A stretch of DNA of 64,000 bases from Anaerolineaceae bacterium (GCA_030653365.1 JAURZL010000019.1:62001-126000), one strand, 5' to 3'. Counted from the stretch's first letter, positions 19,366 to 28,893 are shown. Numbers and translations are program-made. The notes: a model not told the origin generated them from the sequence alone.

Positions 19366-21354
19366 ATGTTGTTACAAGAAACAGTGATGAATTCAACTTT
19401 TCAACTGGTGCCCCTGGTGGTTCTACTACCGTTGCTGGGTATTTTGCTGAACTGGCTGTTTGGGAAGCGACTGGGTGAGAAAGGGATTGGCAGTATTGCC
19501 AGCCTGGCAGCCGGTGGATCATTTGTTGTATCGGTGATGTTAGCGTTAGCGCTTTTACAAAATCCTGAAGGTGCTCGGGTTCCATTATTTACCTGGATCT
19601 CTATCGGTACATTCGACCTGAGTTGGGCTTTCCGCGTGGACACTCTTGCAGTGACGATGATGCTGGTGGTCAGTGGTGTGAGTACCCTGATCCATATTTA
19701 TTCGATTGGTTATATGCATGAGGATGTGCGTCACAAGGGCGATCCCAACCGCTTCCGCCGATTCTTCATTTTCCTGAATTTGTTTGTTGCTGCCATGATG
19801 ATCCTGGTCTCCGCTGATAACTTTCTGATGTTGTTTGTTGGCTGGGAAGGCGTAGGTCTGTGTTCTTATTTGTTGATTGGGTTCTGGTTTGAAAAAGGCG
19901 CAGGCGGGTTGGGAAATGCCAAAGCAGCCAAAAAAGCCTTTACTGTAAACCGAATTGGTGATTTTGGATTATTGATTGCAATTTTCCTGATTTTCTGGAA
20001 TTTTGGCACATTGAATTTTAGTGAAGTATTTGCGATGGTCCCTGCAGTTGCTGAAGGCCAGCCTGGATTATTGTTAGCAATCACTTTATTCATGTTATTA
20101 GGTGTCACGGGTAAATCTGCTCAAATCCCTTTATATGTATGGCTGCCGGATGCGATGGCTGGCCCTACACCGGTTTCAGCATTGATCCATGCTGCCACCA
20201 TGGTCACAGCCGGTGTCTATTTGATGGTTCGATCGCAGGTGATGTATATGGCCGTACCGGCAGCACAGGAAGTGGTTGCCTGGGTTGGCGCGTTGACAGC
20301 CTTGTTTGCTGGGTTAATTGCCCTGGGTCAATTTGATATCAAGAAGGTGCTTGCTTATTCCACGATCAGCCAGCTTGGATTTATGGTGGCAGCGGTTGGC
20401 TTGGGTGCAGAAGTGGCAGCCATGTTCCACCTGACAACCCACGCATTCTTCAAGGCTCTCTTATTCCTTTCCGCTGGTTCAGTGATTTTAGGGATGGAAC
20501 ATGGTTTGGAAGCCGGACATCATGGTGCTCATGGTAGCAACCATGATGACCCTCAGGATATGCGCAATATGGGTGCCATTCGCAAGAAGATGCCAGTAAC
20601 ATTTGTTGTGTATCTGATTGGGGCATTGGCACTGGCAGGCATTGCTCCGTTTGCCGGGTTCTTCTCCAAAGATGAGATCCTGGTAGCTGCCAATCAAGGC
20701 AATACAGCGATTTTTATCATTCTGGTAGCAGCCGCTTTTCTGACTGCCTTCTATATGGGCCGCCAGGTCTTGATGGTCTTCTTTGGAGATGCCCGTACAG
20801 ATGCAGCCAAACATGCCAAAGAGAGCAGCCTGTTGGTGACGATGCCTTTGATGATCCTGGCGTTGCTTTCTGTGCTGGGTGGTGCTTTGAACCTACCCGG
20901 TGTTCATACATTTGAACACTGGTTGGAGGAGACGCTCATAATTACCCACCCGGCTGAGTTTATTGTACCGATTGCTGTCGGATCGCTGGCGGTCGCTCTG
21001 GTGGCAATCTTGCTGGCTTATCTTGTTTATGGCCGAAAGCCTTTGGCAGACGCCAAAGCTGCCGACCCATTAGCAAAACCGCTAGGGGTCATCTTCCGAT
21101 GGATGAACCAAAAATTCCTGGTCGATGAACTCTATCAGGCGGTGGTGATTGGACCCTATCACAAATTGGCGGATTTCTTTGCCAACCCAATTGATCAGGG
21201 TCTCATTGACGGCGTGGTGAATGGGTTGGGTTCTTTGACCAATTCATTTGCTGGTGTGCTGCGAAAATTGCAGACAGGTTTTACCCGCACGTATGCATTA
21301 TCGATTTTTGCGGGTCTGATTTTGATCCTGGTTTATATCTTAACCCGGATTTAG
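19366..21354 (+). CDS. nuoL: NADH-quinone oxidoreductase subunit L
   Basis: The ND5-type antiporter-like proton-pumping subunit with the long lateral helix; 662 residues. Family signatures include LFVGWEGVGLCSYLLIGFW, GKSAQIPLYVWLPDAMAGPT, LIHAATMVTAGVYL and FKALLFLSAGSVI. A His-rich loop (HHGAHGSNHDD) lies near 386-396. Two ATGs follow the GGAG at 19355-19358. The first, at 19360, is only one base away, so the second at 19366 (spacing 7) is the likely start. Confidence 0.95.
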   Translation: MLLQETVMNSTFQLVPLVVLLPLLGILLNWLFGKRLGEKGIGSIASLAAGGSFVVSVMLALALLQNPEGARVPLFTWISIGTFDLSWAFRVDTLAVTMMLVVSGVSTLIHIYSIGYMHEDVRHKGDPNRFRRFFIFLNLFVAAMMILVSADNFLMLFVGWEGVGLCSYLLIGFWFEKGAGGLGNAKAAKKAFTVNRIGDFGLLIAIFLIFWNFGTLNFSEVFAMVPAVAEGQPGLLLAITLFMLLGVTGKSAQIPLYVWLPDAMAGPTPVSALIHAATMVTAGVYLMVRSQVMYMAVPAAQEVVAWVGALTALFAGLIALGQFDIKKVLAYSTISQLGFMVAAVGLGAEVAAMFHLTTHAFFKALLFLSAGSVILGMEHGLEAGHHGAHGSNHDDPQDMRNMGAIRKKMPVTFVVYLIGALALAGIAPFAGFFSKDEILVAANQGNTAIFIILVAAAFLTAFYMGRQVLMVFFGDARTDAAKHAKESSLLVTMPLMILALLSVLGGALNLPGVHTFEHWLEETLIITHPAEFIVPIAVGSLAVALVAILLAYLVYGRKPLADAKAADPLAKPLGVIFRWMNQKFLVDELYQAVVIGPYHKLADFFANPIDQGLIDGVVNGLGSLTNSFAGVLRKLQTGFTRTYALSIFAGLILILVYILTRI

Positions 21355-21422
21355 TTTGTGTCGGTAACACCATGATGGTGATGAGTTTTTCCGAATTTTT
21401 GAAGAATGTTTGAGGACAGGTT

Positions 21423-22928
21423 ATGGAATTTGGGATCAATCCCTTAGTGCTGATGACCTTTTTCCCGCTGGTGGGGGTGCTGGTTCTGGTATTTTTGGTA
21501 CCACAACAAAAGAATGCAATGCGCTGGACAGCCATGGGGGCTTCTTTGGTGACATTTGCGCTTTCGTTGTGGGTGTTGGTGTTGTTTGACCCAACCAAAG
21601 CTGATAATTTACTGGTGCAGCAGTCCTGGTTCAGGCTGGCGGGTGTGCCCATTCAATTTCTGATGGGCGTGGACGGCTTGAGCATCTTAATGGTGCTGCT
21701 GACTACCTTCCTGACCCCTATTGCGATTCTATCGACCTGGAAAGCAGTGGAAGAACAGGTAAAAGGCTTTATGATCTTTTTCCTGTTACTGGAAGTGGGT
21801 ATGTTGGGTGTTTTCCTGGCGTTGGATCTGGTATTATTTTATATTTTCTGGGAATTCACGCTGATACCTATGTACTTCCTGATCGGGGTATGGGGTGGAA
21901 AGAACCGCATTTATGCTGCGGTCAAGTTCTTCCTGTTTACCATGGCTGGTTCCGTCCTGATGCTGTTGGCGATCCTGTTCCTGGGATTGCAGGCTGGAAG
22001 CTTCTCACAACCGGAACTGGTAGCAAATCGCAGTCTGTTTGCAGGCGCGCAGATGCTGCTATTCCTGGCATTTGGTATCGCTTTTGCGATCAAGGTACCA
22101 ATTTTCCCACTGCACACCTGGTTGCCAGACGCCCATGTGGAAGCACCTACCGCTGGATCTGTCATCCTTGCCGGTGTCCTGCTAAAAATGGGTGCGTATG
22201 GCTTCCTGCGCTTTAATCTGCCGCTCTTCCCGCAAGCCAGTGTTCAGGCTGCTCCAGTGGTTGCGATTCTGGCGATTGTTGGCATCCTGTATGGTGGTGC
22301 GGTGGCATTTGCGCAGAAAGATATTAAGAAACTGGTTGCCTACTCCTCGGTGGCGCATCTGGGCTTTGTGATGTTAGGCATTTTTGCCTTGAATCCGCAG
22401 GGTCTTGCTGGTGGCATAATGCAAATGGTTAACCACGGTTTGAGCACTGGAGCCTTGTTCCTGCTGGTCGGCATGATTTACGAACGCCGGCATACCCGTG
22501 AAATGGATGCTTACGGTGGCCTCTGGAAGGTGATGCCGATTTATGGTGGCATTTCACTGGTGGTTGTGCTTTCCTCGGTTGGTTTACCAGGCTTGAATGG
22601 CTTTGTGGGTGAATTCACCATTCTGCTGGGCGCTTTTGGTTCGAAAGTTTTCGGAAGTCCCTGGTATGCCGGCATCGCAACGATGGGTGTTATTCTGGCA
22701 GCTGTTTATTTGCTGAAGATGTTTGAAAAAACCTTCCTGGGTCCGGTGACAAAAGAAGAAAATAAGAACTTAAAAGATATGAACCTGCGGGAAATCATCA
22801 CCATGGTTCCCTTGCTGGTTTTAATTTTCTGGCTGGGAATTTATCCGCAACCATTCTTTAACCTGATCAACCCCGCAGTAGAACAACTGGTACAACTTGT
22901 TCAGTCCGCTGCGTTAGTTCTGCATTAA
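21423..22928 (+). CDS. nuoM: NADH-quinone oxidoreductase subunit M
   Basis: The ND4-type antiporter-like subunit; 501 residues and about 14 helices. It has FYIFWEFTLIPMYFLIGVWG with the key glutamate, KVPIFPLHTWLPDAHVEAPT with the key lysine, and HLGFVMLGIF. A 68-base gap separates it from nuoL, the longest inside the operon. I see no promoter in that gap. Confidence 0.96.
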   Translation: MEFGINPLVLMTFFPLVGVLVLVFLVPQQKNAMRWTAMGASLVTFALSLWVLVLFDPTKADNLLVQQSWFRLAGVPIQFLMGVDGLSILMVLLTTFLTPIAILSTWKAVEEQVKGFMIFFLLLEVGMLGVFLALDLVLFYIFWEFTLIPMYFLIGVWGGKNRIYAAVKFFLFTMAGSVLMLLAILFLGLQAGSFSQPELVANRSLFAGAQMLLFLAFGIAFAIKVPIFPLHTWLPDAHVEAPTAGSVILAGVLLKMGAYGFLRFNLPLFPQASVQAAPVVAILAIVGILYGGAVAFAQKDIKKLVAYSSVAHLGFVMLGIFALNPQGLAGGIMQMVNHGLSTGALFLLVGMIYERRHTREMDAYGGLWKVMPIYGGISLVVVLSSVGLPGLNGFVGEFTILLGAFGSKVFGSPWYAGIATMGVILAAVYLLKMFEKTFLGPVTKEENKNLKDMNLREIITMVPLLVLIFWLGIYPQPFFNLINPAVEQLVQLVQSAALVLH

Positions 22929-22940
22929 TGGAGCATGCTT

Positions 22941-24389
22941 ATGACCCGAATGATTGACATTTATACAATACTCCCGGTGATGATCGTTGCAGGTTGGGCT
23001 TTGCTTCTATTGGTGGTTGATTTGTGGATCCCAAAAGGTCGTAAGGGGATCACAGCCTTGCTGGCAGCTGTCGGTATGGCGATTGCACTCGGATTTGTTT
23101 TGGCGAGCAGCGGAAGCACGATATTGGGTTTCAACCAGATGGTTGTACTGGACGGATTCGCGAGCTTCATTCAGGTTCTTTTCCTGGTAAGCGGTTTGGC
23201 TGCAGTCGCCCTGGCTTATGATTATGTGCAGCGTATGAACATCAACCATGGCGAGTTTTATGTTTTGATGATGTTCAGCATAGCCGGCATGATGTTGATG
23301 TCACAGGCGTATAACCTGTTGATGGTTTTCCTGTCATTGGAATTACTCTCGATCCCATTATATGTATTGACAGGTTTCGCGAGAACACGAGTTGAAAGCG
23401 AAGAAGCTGCTTTAAAATACTTCCTGCTGGGCGCATTTGCCTCTGGATTTGTCCTGTACGGTACAGCGCTGGTTTTCAGTGCAACCGGGCAACTGGATTT
23501 TGTCGGGATTGCTGCGGTCGTTCAGGCTGGTAGTGCCAACCCGGTCCTGTTTTTGATTGGATCAACACTTTTACTGGTCGGTTTTGGCTTCAAGGTTGCA
23601 GCAGTTCCCTTCCACATGTGGACACCGGATGTATATCAAGGTGCTCCCACCCCGGTGACTGCCTTTATGTCGGTTGCTGTCAAAGCGGCCGGATTTGCTG
23701 CATTGATGCGAGTCTTTCTGGTACTCTTCCCGGGTATCAGCGAACATCTGACACCAATTTTATGGGTTATGGCTGCCTTGACGATGGTGGTTGGGAATAT
23801 TGTGGCATTGGCACAGAATAATATCAAAAGAATGCTGGCTTATTCAGCAATTGCACATGCTGGTTACATTTTGATGGCTTTTGTCGCCTTTGGAAATGGG
23901 GACGTGGTTCGTAATTCAGTCGCAGCCACCTTGTTTTATCTGGTGGCGTATGGACTGACCAGCTTTGGTGCGTGGTCATTGGTGATCATGATTGAAAGAG
24001 AATTTGGCAAGGGGCTCATGCTGGATGACCTGGCTGGCATTGGAAAACTGTATCCGTGGCTGGGTGTCGCCATGCTGATCTTTATGCTCTCGTTTGCTGG
24101 TGTTCCGCTGACGATGGGCTTCTGGGGCAAATTTTACCTGTTCCGCACGGCCGTTCAGGCTGGGTACATTGGATTAGCGCTCATTGGCTTGCTGACGTCT
24201 GTAGCGTCCGCATATTATTATCTACGGGTGGTAGTCTATATGTTCATGAAGCCAGGAGAGCCAAAGCTGAAACTCAATCCCTGGGTAACATTTGTGATTG
24301 GCGTGATGGCATTGGCTGTGTTGTTGTTGAGTCTGGTCCCCTGGACGATTCTGGAGCTGGCATCACGGGCGGTGCTGCTGCTGCAGTAA
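22941..24389 (+). CDS. nuoN: NADH-quinone oxidoreductase subunit N
   Basis: The ND2-type antiporter-like subunit; 482 residues. Signatures include FLSLELLSIPLYVLTGF, FKVAAVPFHMWTPDVYQGAP, NIKRMLAYSAIAHAGYI and GVPLTMGFWGKFYLF. As with nuoL, the GGAG at 22930-22933 lies one base before a first ATG (22935) and seven before the second (22941), so I take the second. This is the last gene of the operon and is followed by a terminator. Confidence 0.95.
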   Translation: MTRMIDIYTILPVMIVAGWALLLLVVDLWIPKGRKGITALLAAVGMAIALGFVLASSGSTILGFNQMVVLDGFASFIQVLFLVSGLAAVALAYDYVQRMNINHGEFYVLMMFSIAGMMLMSQAYNLLMVFLSLELLSIPLYVLTGFARTRVESEEAALKYFLLGAFASGFVLYGTALVFSATGQLDFVGIAAVVQAGSANPVLFLIGSTLLLVGFGFKVAAVPFHMWTPDVYQGAPTPVTAFMSVAVKAAGFAALMRVFLVLFPGISEHLTPILWVMAALTMVVGNIVALAQNNIKRMLAYSAIAHAGYILMAFVAFGNGDVVRNSVAATLFYLVAYGLTSFGAWSLVIMIEREFGKGLMLDDLAGIGKLYPWLGVAMLIFMLSFAGVPLTMGFWGKFYLFRTAVQAGYIGLALIGLLTSVASAYYYLRVVVYMFMKPGEPKLKLNPWVTFVIGVMALAVLLLSLVPWTILELASRAVLLLQ

Positions 24390-24401
24390 GAGGATGAAAG
24401 G

Positions 24402-24434
24402 AAAGGAGCGAAAAAAAACTTCGCTCCTTTTTTT
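24402..24434 (+). terminator. Intrinsic terminator after nuoN
   Basis: A perfect 11-base-pair stem (AAAGGAGCGAA at 24402-24412 with TTCGCTCCTTT at 24420-24430) encloses a 7-base loop, and further T residues follow to 24434. It lies between the convergent nuoN and nucleotidase genes and may also serve the minus strand. Confidence 0.85.
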
Positions 24435-24509
24435 GCCAGGAAGTTGAGGAAGCAGCTCCCCGGCTTTTAGGTTAGATCCGATTTGGAAAAAACCAGATCA
24501 CTCTTTCAA

Positions 24510-27500
24510 TTAACGACAGATGATCGGCATGTAGAATTTGAAGGAACCAATATTAAAGATCAATCTACCTTCAATGGTGGGATGAATAGGTTCACCCGTG
24601 GTGGAAGTTACTTCTGTTACATATTCAATCACCGCATCACGGACATAATACTGAGTATCTGCAACGATCTGATCAAGTGGCCATAACGTCTTTCCAGCAT
24701 CACTGAAGTTACAGGCTCCCGCAGCAAGATAGTTTACGGACGAGACGTTGTAGTATGTATCCGCATCTGTGAAATCGATATTAGCACCCTCAATGGTCAG
24801 AGCAACCACATTATTCCCATCCGGTAATTCAGGGAATTTATCCCAGTAGGTAATATTGTTATCTGCATTGGTGTCCAGCATACAAGTGGTGTAATACGAG
24901 TAGCCACCATATCCGGGAACATACTTGTAGTAATAGTAGTTGCGATAAGCCCGTTCCAGAACTGCTTTGAGCTGTGGTCCATTCATCTCCATGACCACTA
25001 ATGAGTTTTCATATGGCATGGCGGTGAACATATCCGATACTTTCAACATGTATGGAGTAGCGATTGTGGCAGTGTCTGCAATCTTCCGGTTAGTCATGGC
25101 ACCAGAGAGATGGAAATCGACAGCTATTCCAGAATCACGCAGCTTCCAAACCGAGGCATCTGCCTGGAGATTAGCACCATTGGTTTCTTCTATGAAAGCA
25201 GTTAAGGCATCAATGGGAATTGTTGTCTCACCAATTTCAGTATTGTTGTATGCAGACAACAAAGCTGCATATGGATCGACAATTGCCTTGATGGCTGCAT
25301 CTTCGACTGTTTCAATCGGAACATTAATGTAACGGCCTGCTTGAGAAACCACTTCGTAGGCACCTTTTACATCGCTCTTCGGCAATAGACCGACAACCAC
25401 TTGACCCAGATAGGTGTTGTAGCGATAAGCCTGTGTGACCAGGACTGGAGTTGCATCCGGGGAACCTAAAATGGTAGGTAGGAATTTGTAGTCGCCAAAT
25501 CCTTTGGATGGATCTGTATGACTGTGACTACCGATGATGACGTCGATATCATCCACACTTTGTGCCATGAAGGTATCCACATTCTCATCCACCTCAACAC
25601 TGGCCGGGTTGGTGGTGAAGCCAATGTGGGTGAGGGCGATCACAATGTCGTTACGATCTGCTAACCTCGGGGCGTATTCTGCAGCTGTCTCGATTGGATT
25701 GGGGAAGGATAACCCTGGAATATTGGACGGTAATTCGTAACTGGGTACACGATGGTTGCCGATGCCGAGAATGGCAACACGCACTAATTCATCTCCGACA
25801 AGTTTGGTAACAAATGGTTGAACTGGAACCATATCGATACCATATTGGCCATCATCGATGATATTCGCTTGTAACATAGGGAAGTTGGCATCTGCCAATG
25901 TGCTGAACACATCTTTCCCGAAGTTATATTCGTGGTTGCCAATGGTCATGGCATCATATCCAACAGCATTAAAGGCTTTAATTAAGGGATTGATTTGCAT
26001 ATCGAGGGGTAAGACAGTTCCATCGGAGGCATACCCTAAACCAGCTGATTTGAAGTAATACATCATGGAATCACCCTGGATGTTATCTCCGGCAGTGAGA
26101 AGTAATGTGCGGGATGGATTATGCAAACGTTCCTGGTTGATGAGCGTGACCAGTTGAGTGTAACCCTGGTACGAACCGCTCTTCATTAAGCGACCGTGGG
26201 AGTCATTGTGATGGAGAATGGTGATGGGGATCACATCTCCACCAGCGTTGGTGCCATTCCTGGCAATTCGACCGTCTAACAAACCATCACCTTCAGGGCC
26301 TTTATAAGCACTGGCTTCGTCAGAATGGTTATTTGCCACCCACTCATTGACCAGATTCAACATATCACCCCAATAGGTAATATTCTTGACATATTTAAAC
26401 TGGATAAAGCCATCCTGCCCGGCAGGTGCCAGGAATTCGTTGGTGGCAATTTTGTAGGTTGCATTGGGATCAATAGCCTTCCATTCATCTGCCAGTTTAT
26501 CGTAATAGACGATGTCATAAGCACCCCAAGCCCAGGGTTGTGGACCGGGTAGTGCATCACTGTAACGGTAGAATTTATAACGAATACCTGCCACATCCAA
26601 AGCACCTTTGAATAACGTCGCGCTCTGATTGAGGAGGTCAATAACCTGTGCACCGGTCATTTCTCCAACAACTGTTTGGTTACCAAAAGGCATAATTTGG
26701 TACATCATACCGTAGGTTAGTTCAAATGGTTCATCTAAGAGGCCTGTGACACACGCTCCAGAAACTTTGCACCAATCTGTACGGATACCTCCTGGGTTAT
26801 TGAATACGAAATCAACGTCATTTTCATCAAAATTATCTAAGTTAAGTTGATAATATATGGCATCCTGAATAAAGTTGCCCATCATATCATCACCGTCATA
26901 ATTTCGTAACAGGTCAACCTGAGTAAAGCCAACTGGTGTGTTGATTAATTCCAGGTAATCTGGATCATTTGCATATCCTTGTACTAATTCGGCAATGTCT
27001 GGGTCTTCGTTCCCAGTAGTTGATACCACCAAACGAGTCCAAGTGATTTGAACAGAATGTGTATCAGGATTATAAGTAATGTCTGCACGGCCTACTTTTC
27101 GTCCAGCGTAATGAGCCTGGACAACTGTAGTAGAGCCAACTACAACTGCAGCAGTTACATCTGTATGGCTATGGCCGCCAATAATCAGGTTAACAGGTTT
27201 TCCTGCATCGTTAAGTTTTTTAGCAAGGGTTTGGTCCCCGTAGACGGTAATACCATAGCCATACCCACCATCAGTCCAACCATTATGGCTGAGCACTACC
27301 ATCACATCCGCCCCAGCTGTTTTCATTTCATCATAATAGTGAATGATAGACTCAGCTGGATCCTTGAAACAAAGACCCTCTGTAGCTTCTGCAATGGTGA
27401 TATAAGGTGTCTCAACTGATCCTACACCAATCACCCCAACCTGAACAGAACCTTCTGCAGTTGCCAAATCGATAATCGTATAGGGTTCGATCGTGTATGT

Positions 27501-28010
27501 TTCGGATGGATCAGCCCCAACGAGGACAGCTTCATCCCAACCTGCGCAGGAACCATCTACTTTGGCGGTGATATTAGCTGCCACAAACGGAAATGTGGAA
27601 CCTGGCAACAGGTCATCAGCTGCTTCGGATGCGCGTTTTGCAAGGACTGCCTGTCCCCAATCAAATTCATGATTTCCAAGAGTGGCAACGTTATAGCCAA
27701 TTTGTTTGTAATAATCAATGGTGGGGAGACCTTTTTGAATGTTAGAAAGTAGTGAACCCTGCATGATGTCACCGGCGTCCATCAATAATACATCTCCAGC
27801 TCCAACAGCAGTCCTTACTCCATTAATGACATCTGCCACCCGAGCTGCACCAGGGTTGGATCCTGCCAGCTCCAGATTGCCATGAAAATCATTCGTGTGA
27901 AGGATCGTGAAAGTAATATCTGGTTGGGCTACAACAACCGCAATCGAAGAAGGTAATGCGAGTGTGATGATCAAACCGATTGCAAAAATTGCATAAATTA
28001 TTTTTTTCAT
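24510..28010 (-). CDS. Secreted protein with two tandem 5'-nucleotidase/metallophosphoesterase units
   Basis: A 1166-residue exported enzyme likely to release phosphate or nucleosides from extracellular nucleotides. A signal peptide starts at MKKIIYAIFAIGLIITLALP. The first metallophosphoesterase domain (about 30-260) has ILHTNDFHG, MDAGDIMQGS, TLGNHEFDWG and IIGGHSHTD. A 5'-nucleotidase C-terminal domain follows (NPGGIRTDW; PFGNQTVVGEM). The arrangement then repeats: ILHHNDSHG, TAGDNIQGDS, TIGNHEYNFG, IIGSHSHTDP, and a second C-terminal domain (SGAMTNRK; MPYENSLVVMEMNG). Bacillus YfkN has a comparable double layout. The tail FKFYMPIICR resembles short C-terminal sequences common on secreted Anaerolineae proteins. 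GGAGGG upstream of 28010 fixes the start; the frame is open to 28238. Confidence 0.9.
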   Translation of the reverse strand: MKKIIYAIFAIGLIITLALPSSIAVVVAQPDITFTILHTNDFHGNLELAGSNPGAARVADVINGVRTAVGAGDVLLMDAGDIMQGSLLSNIQKGLPTIDYYKQIGYNVATLGNHEFDWGQAVLAKRASEAADDLLPGSTFPFVAANITAKVDGSCAGWDEAVLVGADPSETYTIEPYTIIDLATAEGSVQVGVIGVGSVETPYITIAEATEGLCFKDPAESIIHYYDEMKTAGADVMVVLSHNGWTDGGYGYGITVYGDQTLAKKLNDAGKPVNLIIGGHSHTDVTAAVVVGSTTVVQAHYAGRKVGRADITYNPDTHSVQITWTRLVVSTTGNEDPDIAELVQGYANDPDYLELINTPVGFTQVDLLRNYDGDDMMGNFIQDAIYYQLNLDNFDENDVDFVFNNPGGIRTDWCKVSGACVTGLLDEPFELTYGMMYQIMPFGNQTVVGEMTGAQVIDLLNQSATLFKGALDVAGIRYKFYRYSDALPGPQPWAWGAYDIVYYDKLADEWKAIDPNATYKIATNEFLAPAGQDGFIQFKYVKNITYWGDMLNLVNEWVANNHSDEASAYKGPEGDGLLDGRIARNGTNAGGDVIPITILHHNDSHGRLMKSGSYQGYTQLVTLINQERLHNPSRTLLLTAGDNIQGDSMMYYFKSAGLGYASDGTVLPLDMQINPLIKAFNAVGYDAMTIGNHEYNFGKDVFSTLADANFPMLQANIIDDGQYGIDMVPVQPFVTKLVGDELVRVAILGIGNHRVPSYELPSNIPGLSFPNPIETAAEYAPRLADRNDIVIALTHIGFTTNPASVEVDENVDTFMAQSVDDIDVIIGSHSHTDPSKGFGDYKFLPTILGSPDATPVLVTQAYRYNTYLGQVVVGLLPKSDVKGAYEVVSQAGRYINVPIETVEDAAIKAIVDPYAALLSAYNNTEIGETTIPIDALTAFIEETNGANLQADASVWKLRDSGIAVDFHLSGAMTNRKIADTATIATPYMLKVSDMFTAMPYENSLVVMEMNGPQLKAVLERAYRNYYYYKYVPGYGGYSYYTTCMLDTNADNNITYWDKFPELPDGNNVVALTIEGANIDFTDADTYYNVSSVNYLAAGACNFSDAGKTLWPLDQIVADTQYYVRDAVIEYVTEVTSTTGEPIHPTIEGRLIFNIGSFKFYMPIICR

Positions 28011-28432
28011 TTTATTCCCTCCAAAGGATTCGTCAAATTGTTCAACATGAACTAAAAATTTAGAAAAAACAAAAAGATCGATACACCTCCTTTTCATTAA
28101 CCGGCAAGCAAATAAGGTCCAATTAAACGGACGGGTTTTCCGACACAAATAAAAAAAGACCTGTTGTTGGGTTGATAAATTTGAAAACTTAACAATAAAG
28201 CCAGGTTCAAACCCACCTTTGGTGACTTGCAACCTCAACCATACAATTTCCCCCTGGAGCTCAAAGAAAGAGGTTTATAAATCAGAAAAGTTGTGTGGAG
28301 CCTGAAAAGAATGGAACAATAATGTTACTCTTATTAATGCATGAATCTAACGAAAAGTCAATAATGAAATGATCAGAATAAAAAGTAATATCCAATTGTA
28401 TAGGATTAATTGGGATAATTGATGAATTTGTG
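28011..28432. other. Non-coding gap upstream of the nucleotidase gene
   Basis: AT-rich DNA between the nucleotidase start (minus strand) and the promoter at 28433. The ribosome binding site of the nucleotidase lies at its left end. I found no convincing minus-strand promoter and no gene. Confidence 0.5.
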
Positions 28433-28472
28433 TTGACAAAGTTTGTGAAATTCGCTACTATAGGTGTACACC
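28433..28472 (+). promoter_or_regulatory. Canonical promoter with a 10-base palindrome at its start point
   Basis: TTGACA at 28433-28438, a 17-base spacer and TACTAT at 28456-28461 form a near-consensus promoter. Immediately after the -10 lies GGTGTACACC at 28463-28472, a perfect palindrome spanning the expected start point near 28468, where a repressor could bind. No normal gene follows before the tRNA promoter. Confidence 0.6.
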
Positions 28473-28637
28473 GAAGTGGGCTATCTCATCGTTGGGGTTA
28501 TTATTCTTCTGGAAATTTCGGTTGATCAGTATGGTAATTTTTATTGGTGGGTTTATTATAATATTTCTGTCCCGGACTACCCCCTTTTCCGAGACATAAC
28601 AAAGAAACTGCGCTTATTAATAGAGCGCAGTTTCCAT
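28468..28637 (+). ncRNA. Candidate small RNA ending in a strong hairpin
   Basis: The interval from the predicted start point to a perfect 11-base-pair hairpin (GAAACTGCGCT at 28604-28614 with AGCGCAGTTTC at 28624-28634, 9-base loop) is a plausible short transcript of about 170 bases. The hairpin lacks a run of T after it, so termination is not assured. A GTG-started frame of 58 codons (28464-28640, 54 codons if begun at the GTG at 28476) also fits the interval, but it has no ribosome binding site. Whether this is RNA or a small protein gene is open. Confidence 0.35.
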
Positions 28638-28640
28638 TAA

Positions 28641-28669
28641 TTGCCAGAAAGTTTGCATTGCGGTATAAT
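28641..28669 (+). promoter_or_regulatory. Promoter of tRNA-Arg
   Basis: TTGCCA at 28641-28646, a 17-base spacer, and TATAAT at 28664-28669. The start point would lie near 28676, about 6 bases before the mature tRNA end. Confidence 0.75.
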
Positions 28670-28681
28670 TTGGGTGCAATT

Positions 28682-28754
28682 GCCCTCGTAGCTCAATGGA
28701 TAGAGTGCCTGACTTCGAATCAGTTGGTTGGGGGTTCGAGTCCCTCCGGGGGCA
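28682..28754 (+). tRNA. tRNA-Arg (anticodon UCG)
   Basis: A 73-base cloverleaf. The acceptor stem GCCCTCG/CGGGGGC pairs fully. The D-arm is GCTC...GAGT. The anticodon loop CTTCGAA puts TCG at positions 34-36 (the first stem pair, C27-T43, is a mismatch). The T-arm is GGGGG-TTCGAGT-CCCTC, and the discriminator base is A. The 3' CCA is not encoded. It reads CGN arginine codons. Confidence 0.93.
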
Positions 28755-28760
28755 CAAAGG

Positions 28761-28790
28761 AACACCGGTTGAAAGACTGGTGTTTTAATT
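28761..28790 (+). terminator. Intrinsic terminator of tRNA-Arg
   Basis: AACACCGGT at 28761-28769 pairs with ACTGGTGTT at 28776-28784 (one G-U pair), followed by TTAATT. It lies 6 bases after the tRNA. Confidence 0.7.
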
Positions 28791-28795
28791 TAAGG

Positions 28796-28893
28796 CTGAC
28801 TTCGAACACCCTCAGGGGGTGTGATATCAGTTGGTTGGGGGTTCTCGCAGATTCCGAAGCCATCAGCGAGGAAGTAGTCCCTCCGGGGGCACA
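28796..28893 (+). repeat. Broken copy of the 3' half of tRNA-Arg with two insertions
   Basis: CTGACTTCGAA (28796-28806), TCAGTTGGTTGGGGGTTC (28827-28844) and TCCCTCCGGGGGCACA (28878-28893) reproduce consecutive pieces of the tRNA just upstream. A 20-base hairpin-forming segment (CACCCTCAGGGGGTG at its core) interrupts the anticodon arm. A 33-base segment replaces three bases of the T-loop. The 5' half of the tRNA is absent, so this is not a functional tRNA. Partial tRNA 3' copies are typical of integration sites. Confidence 0.75.

Noticed and set aside
28464-28640. Small GTG-started gene of 58 codons
   Set aside because: No ribosome binding site, and its 3' end overlaps the hairpin; kept only as an alternative to the small RNA candidate.
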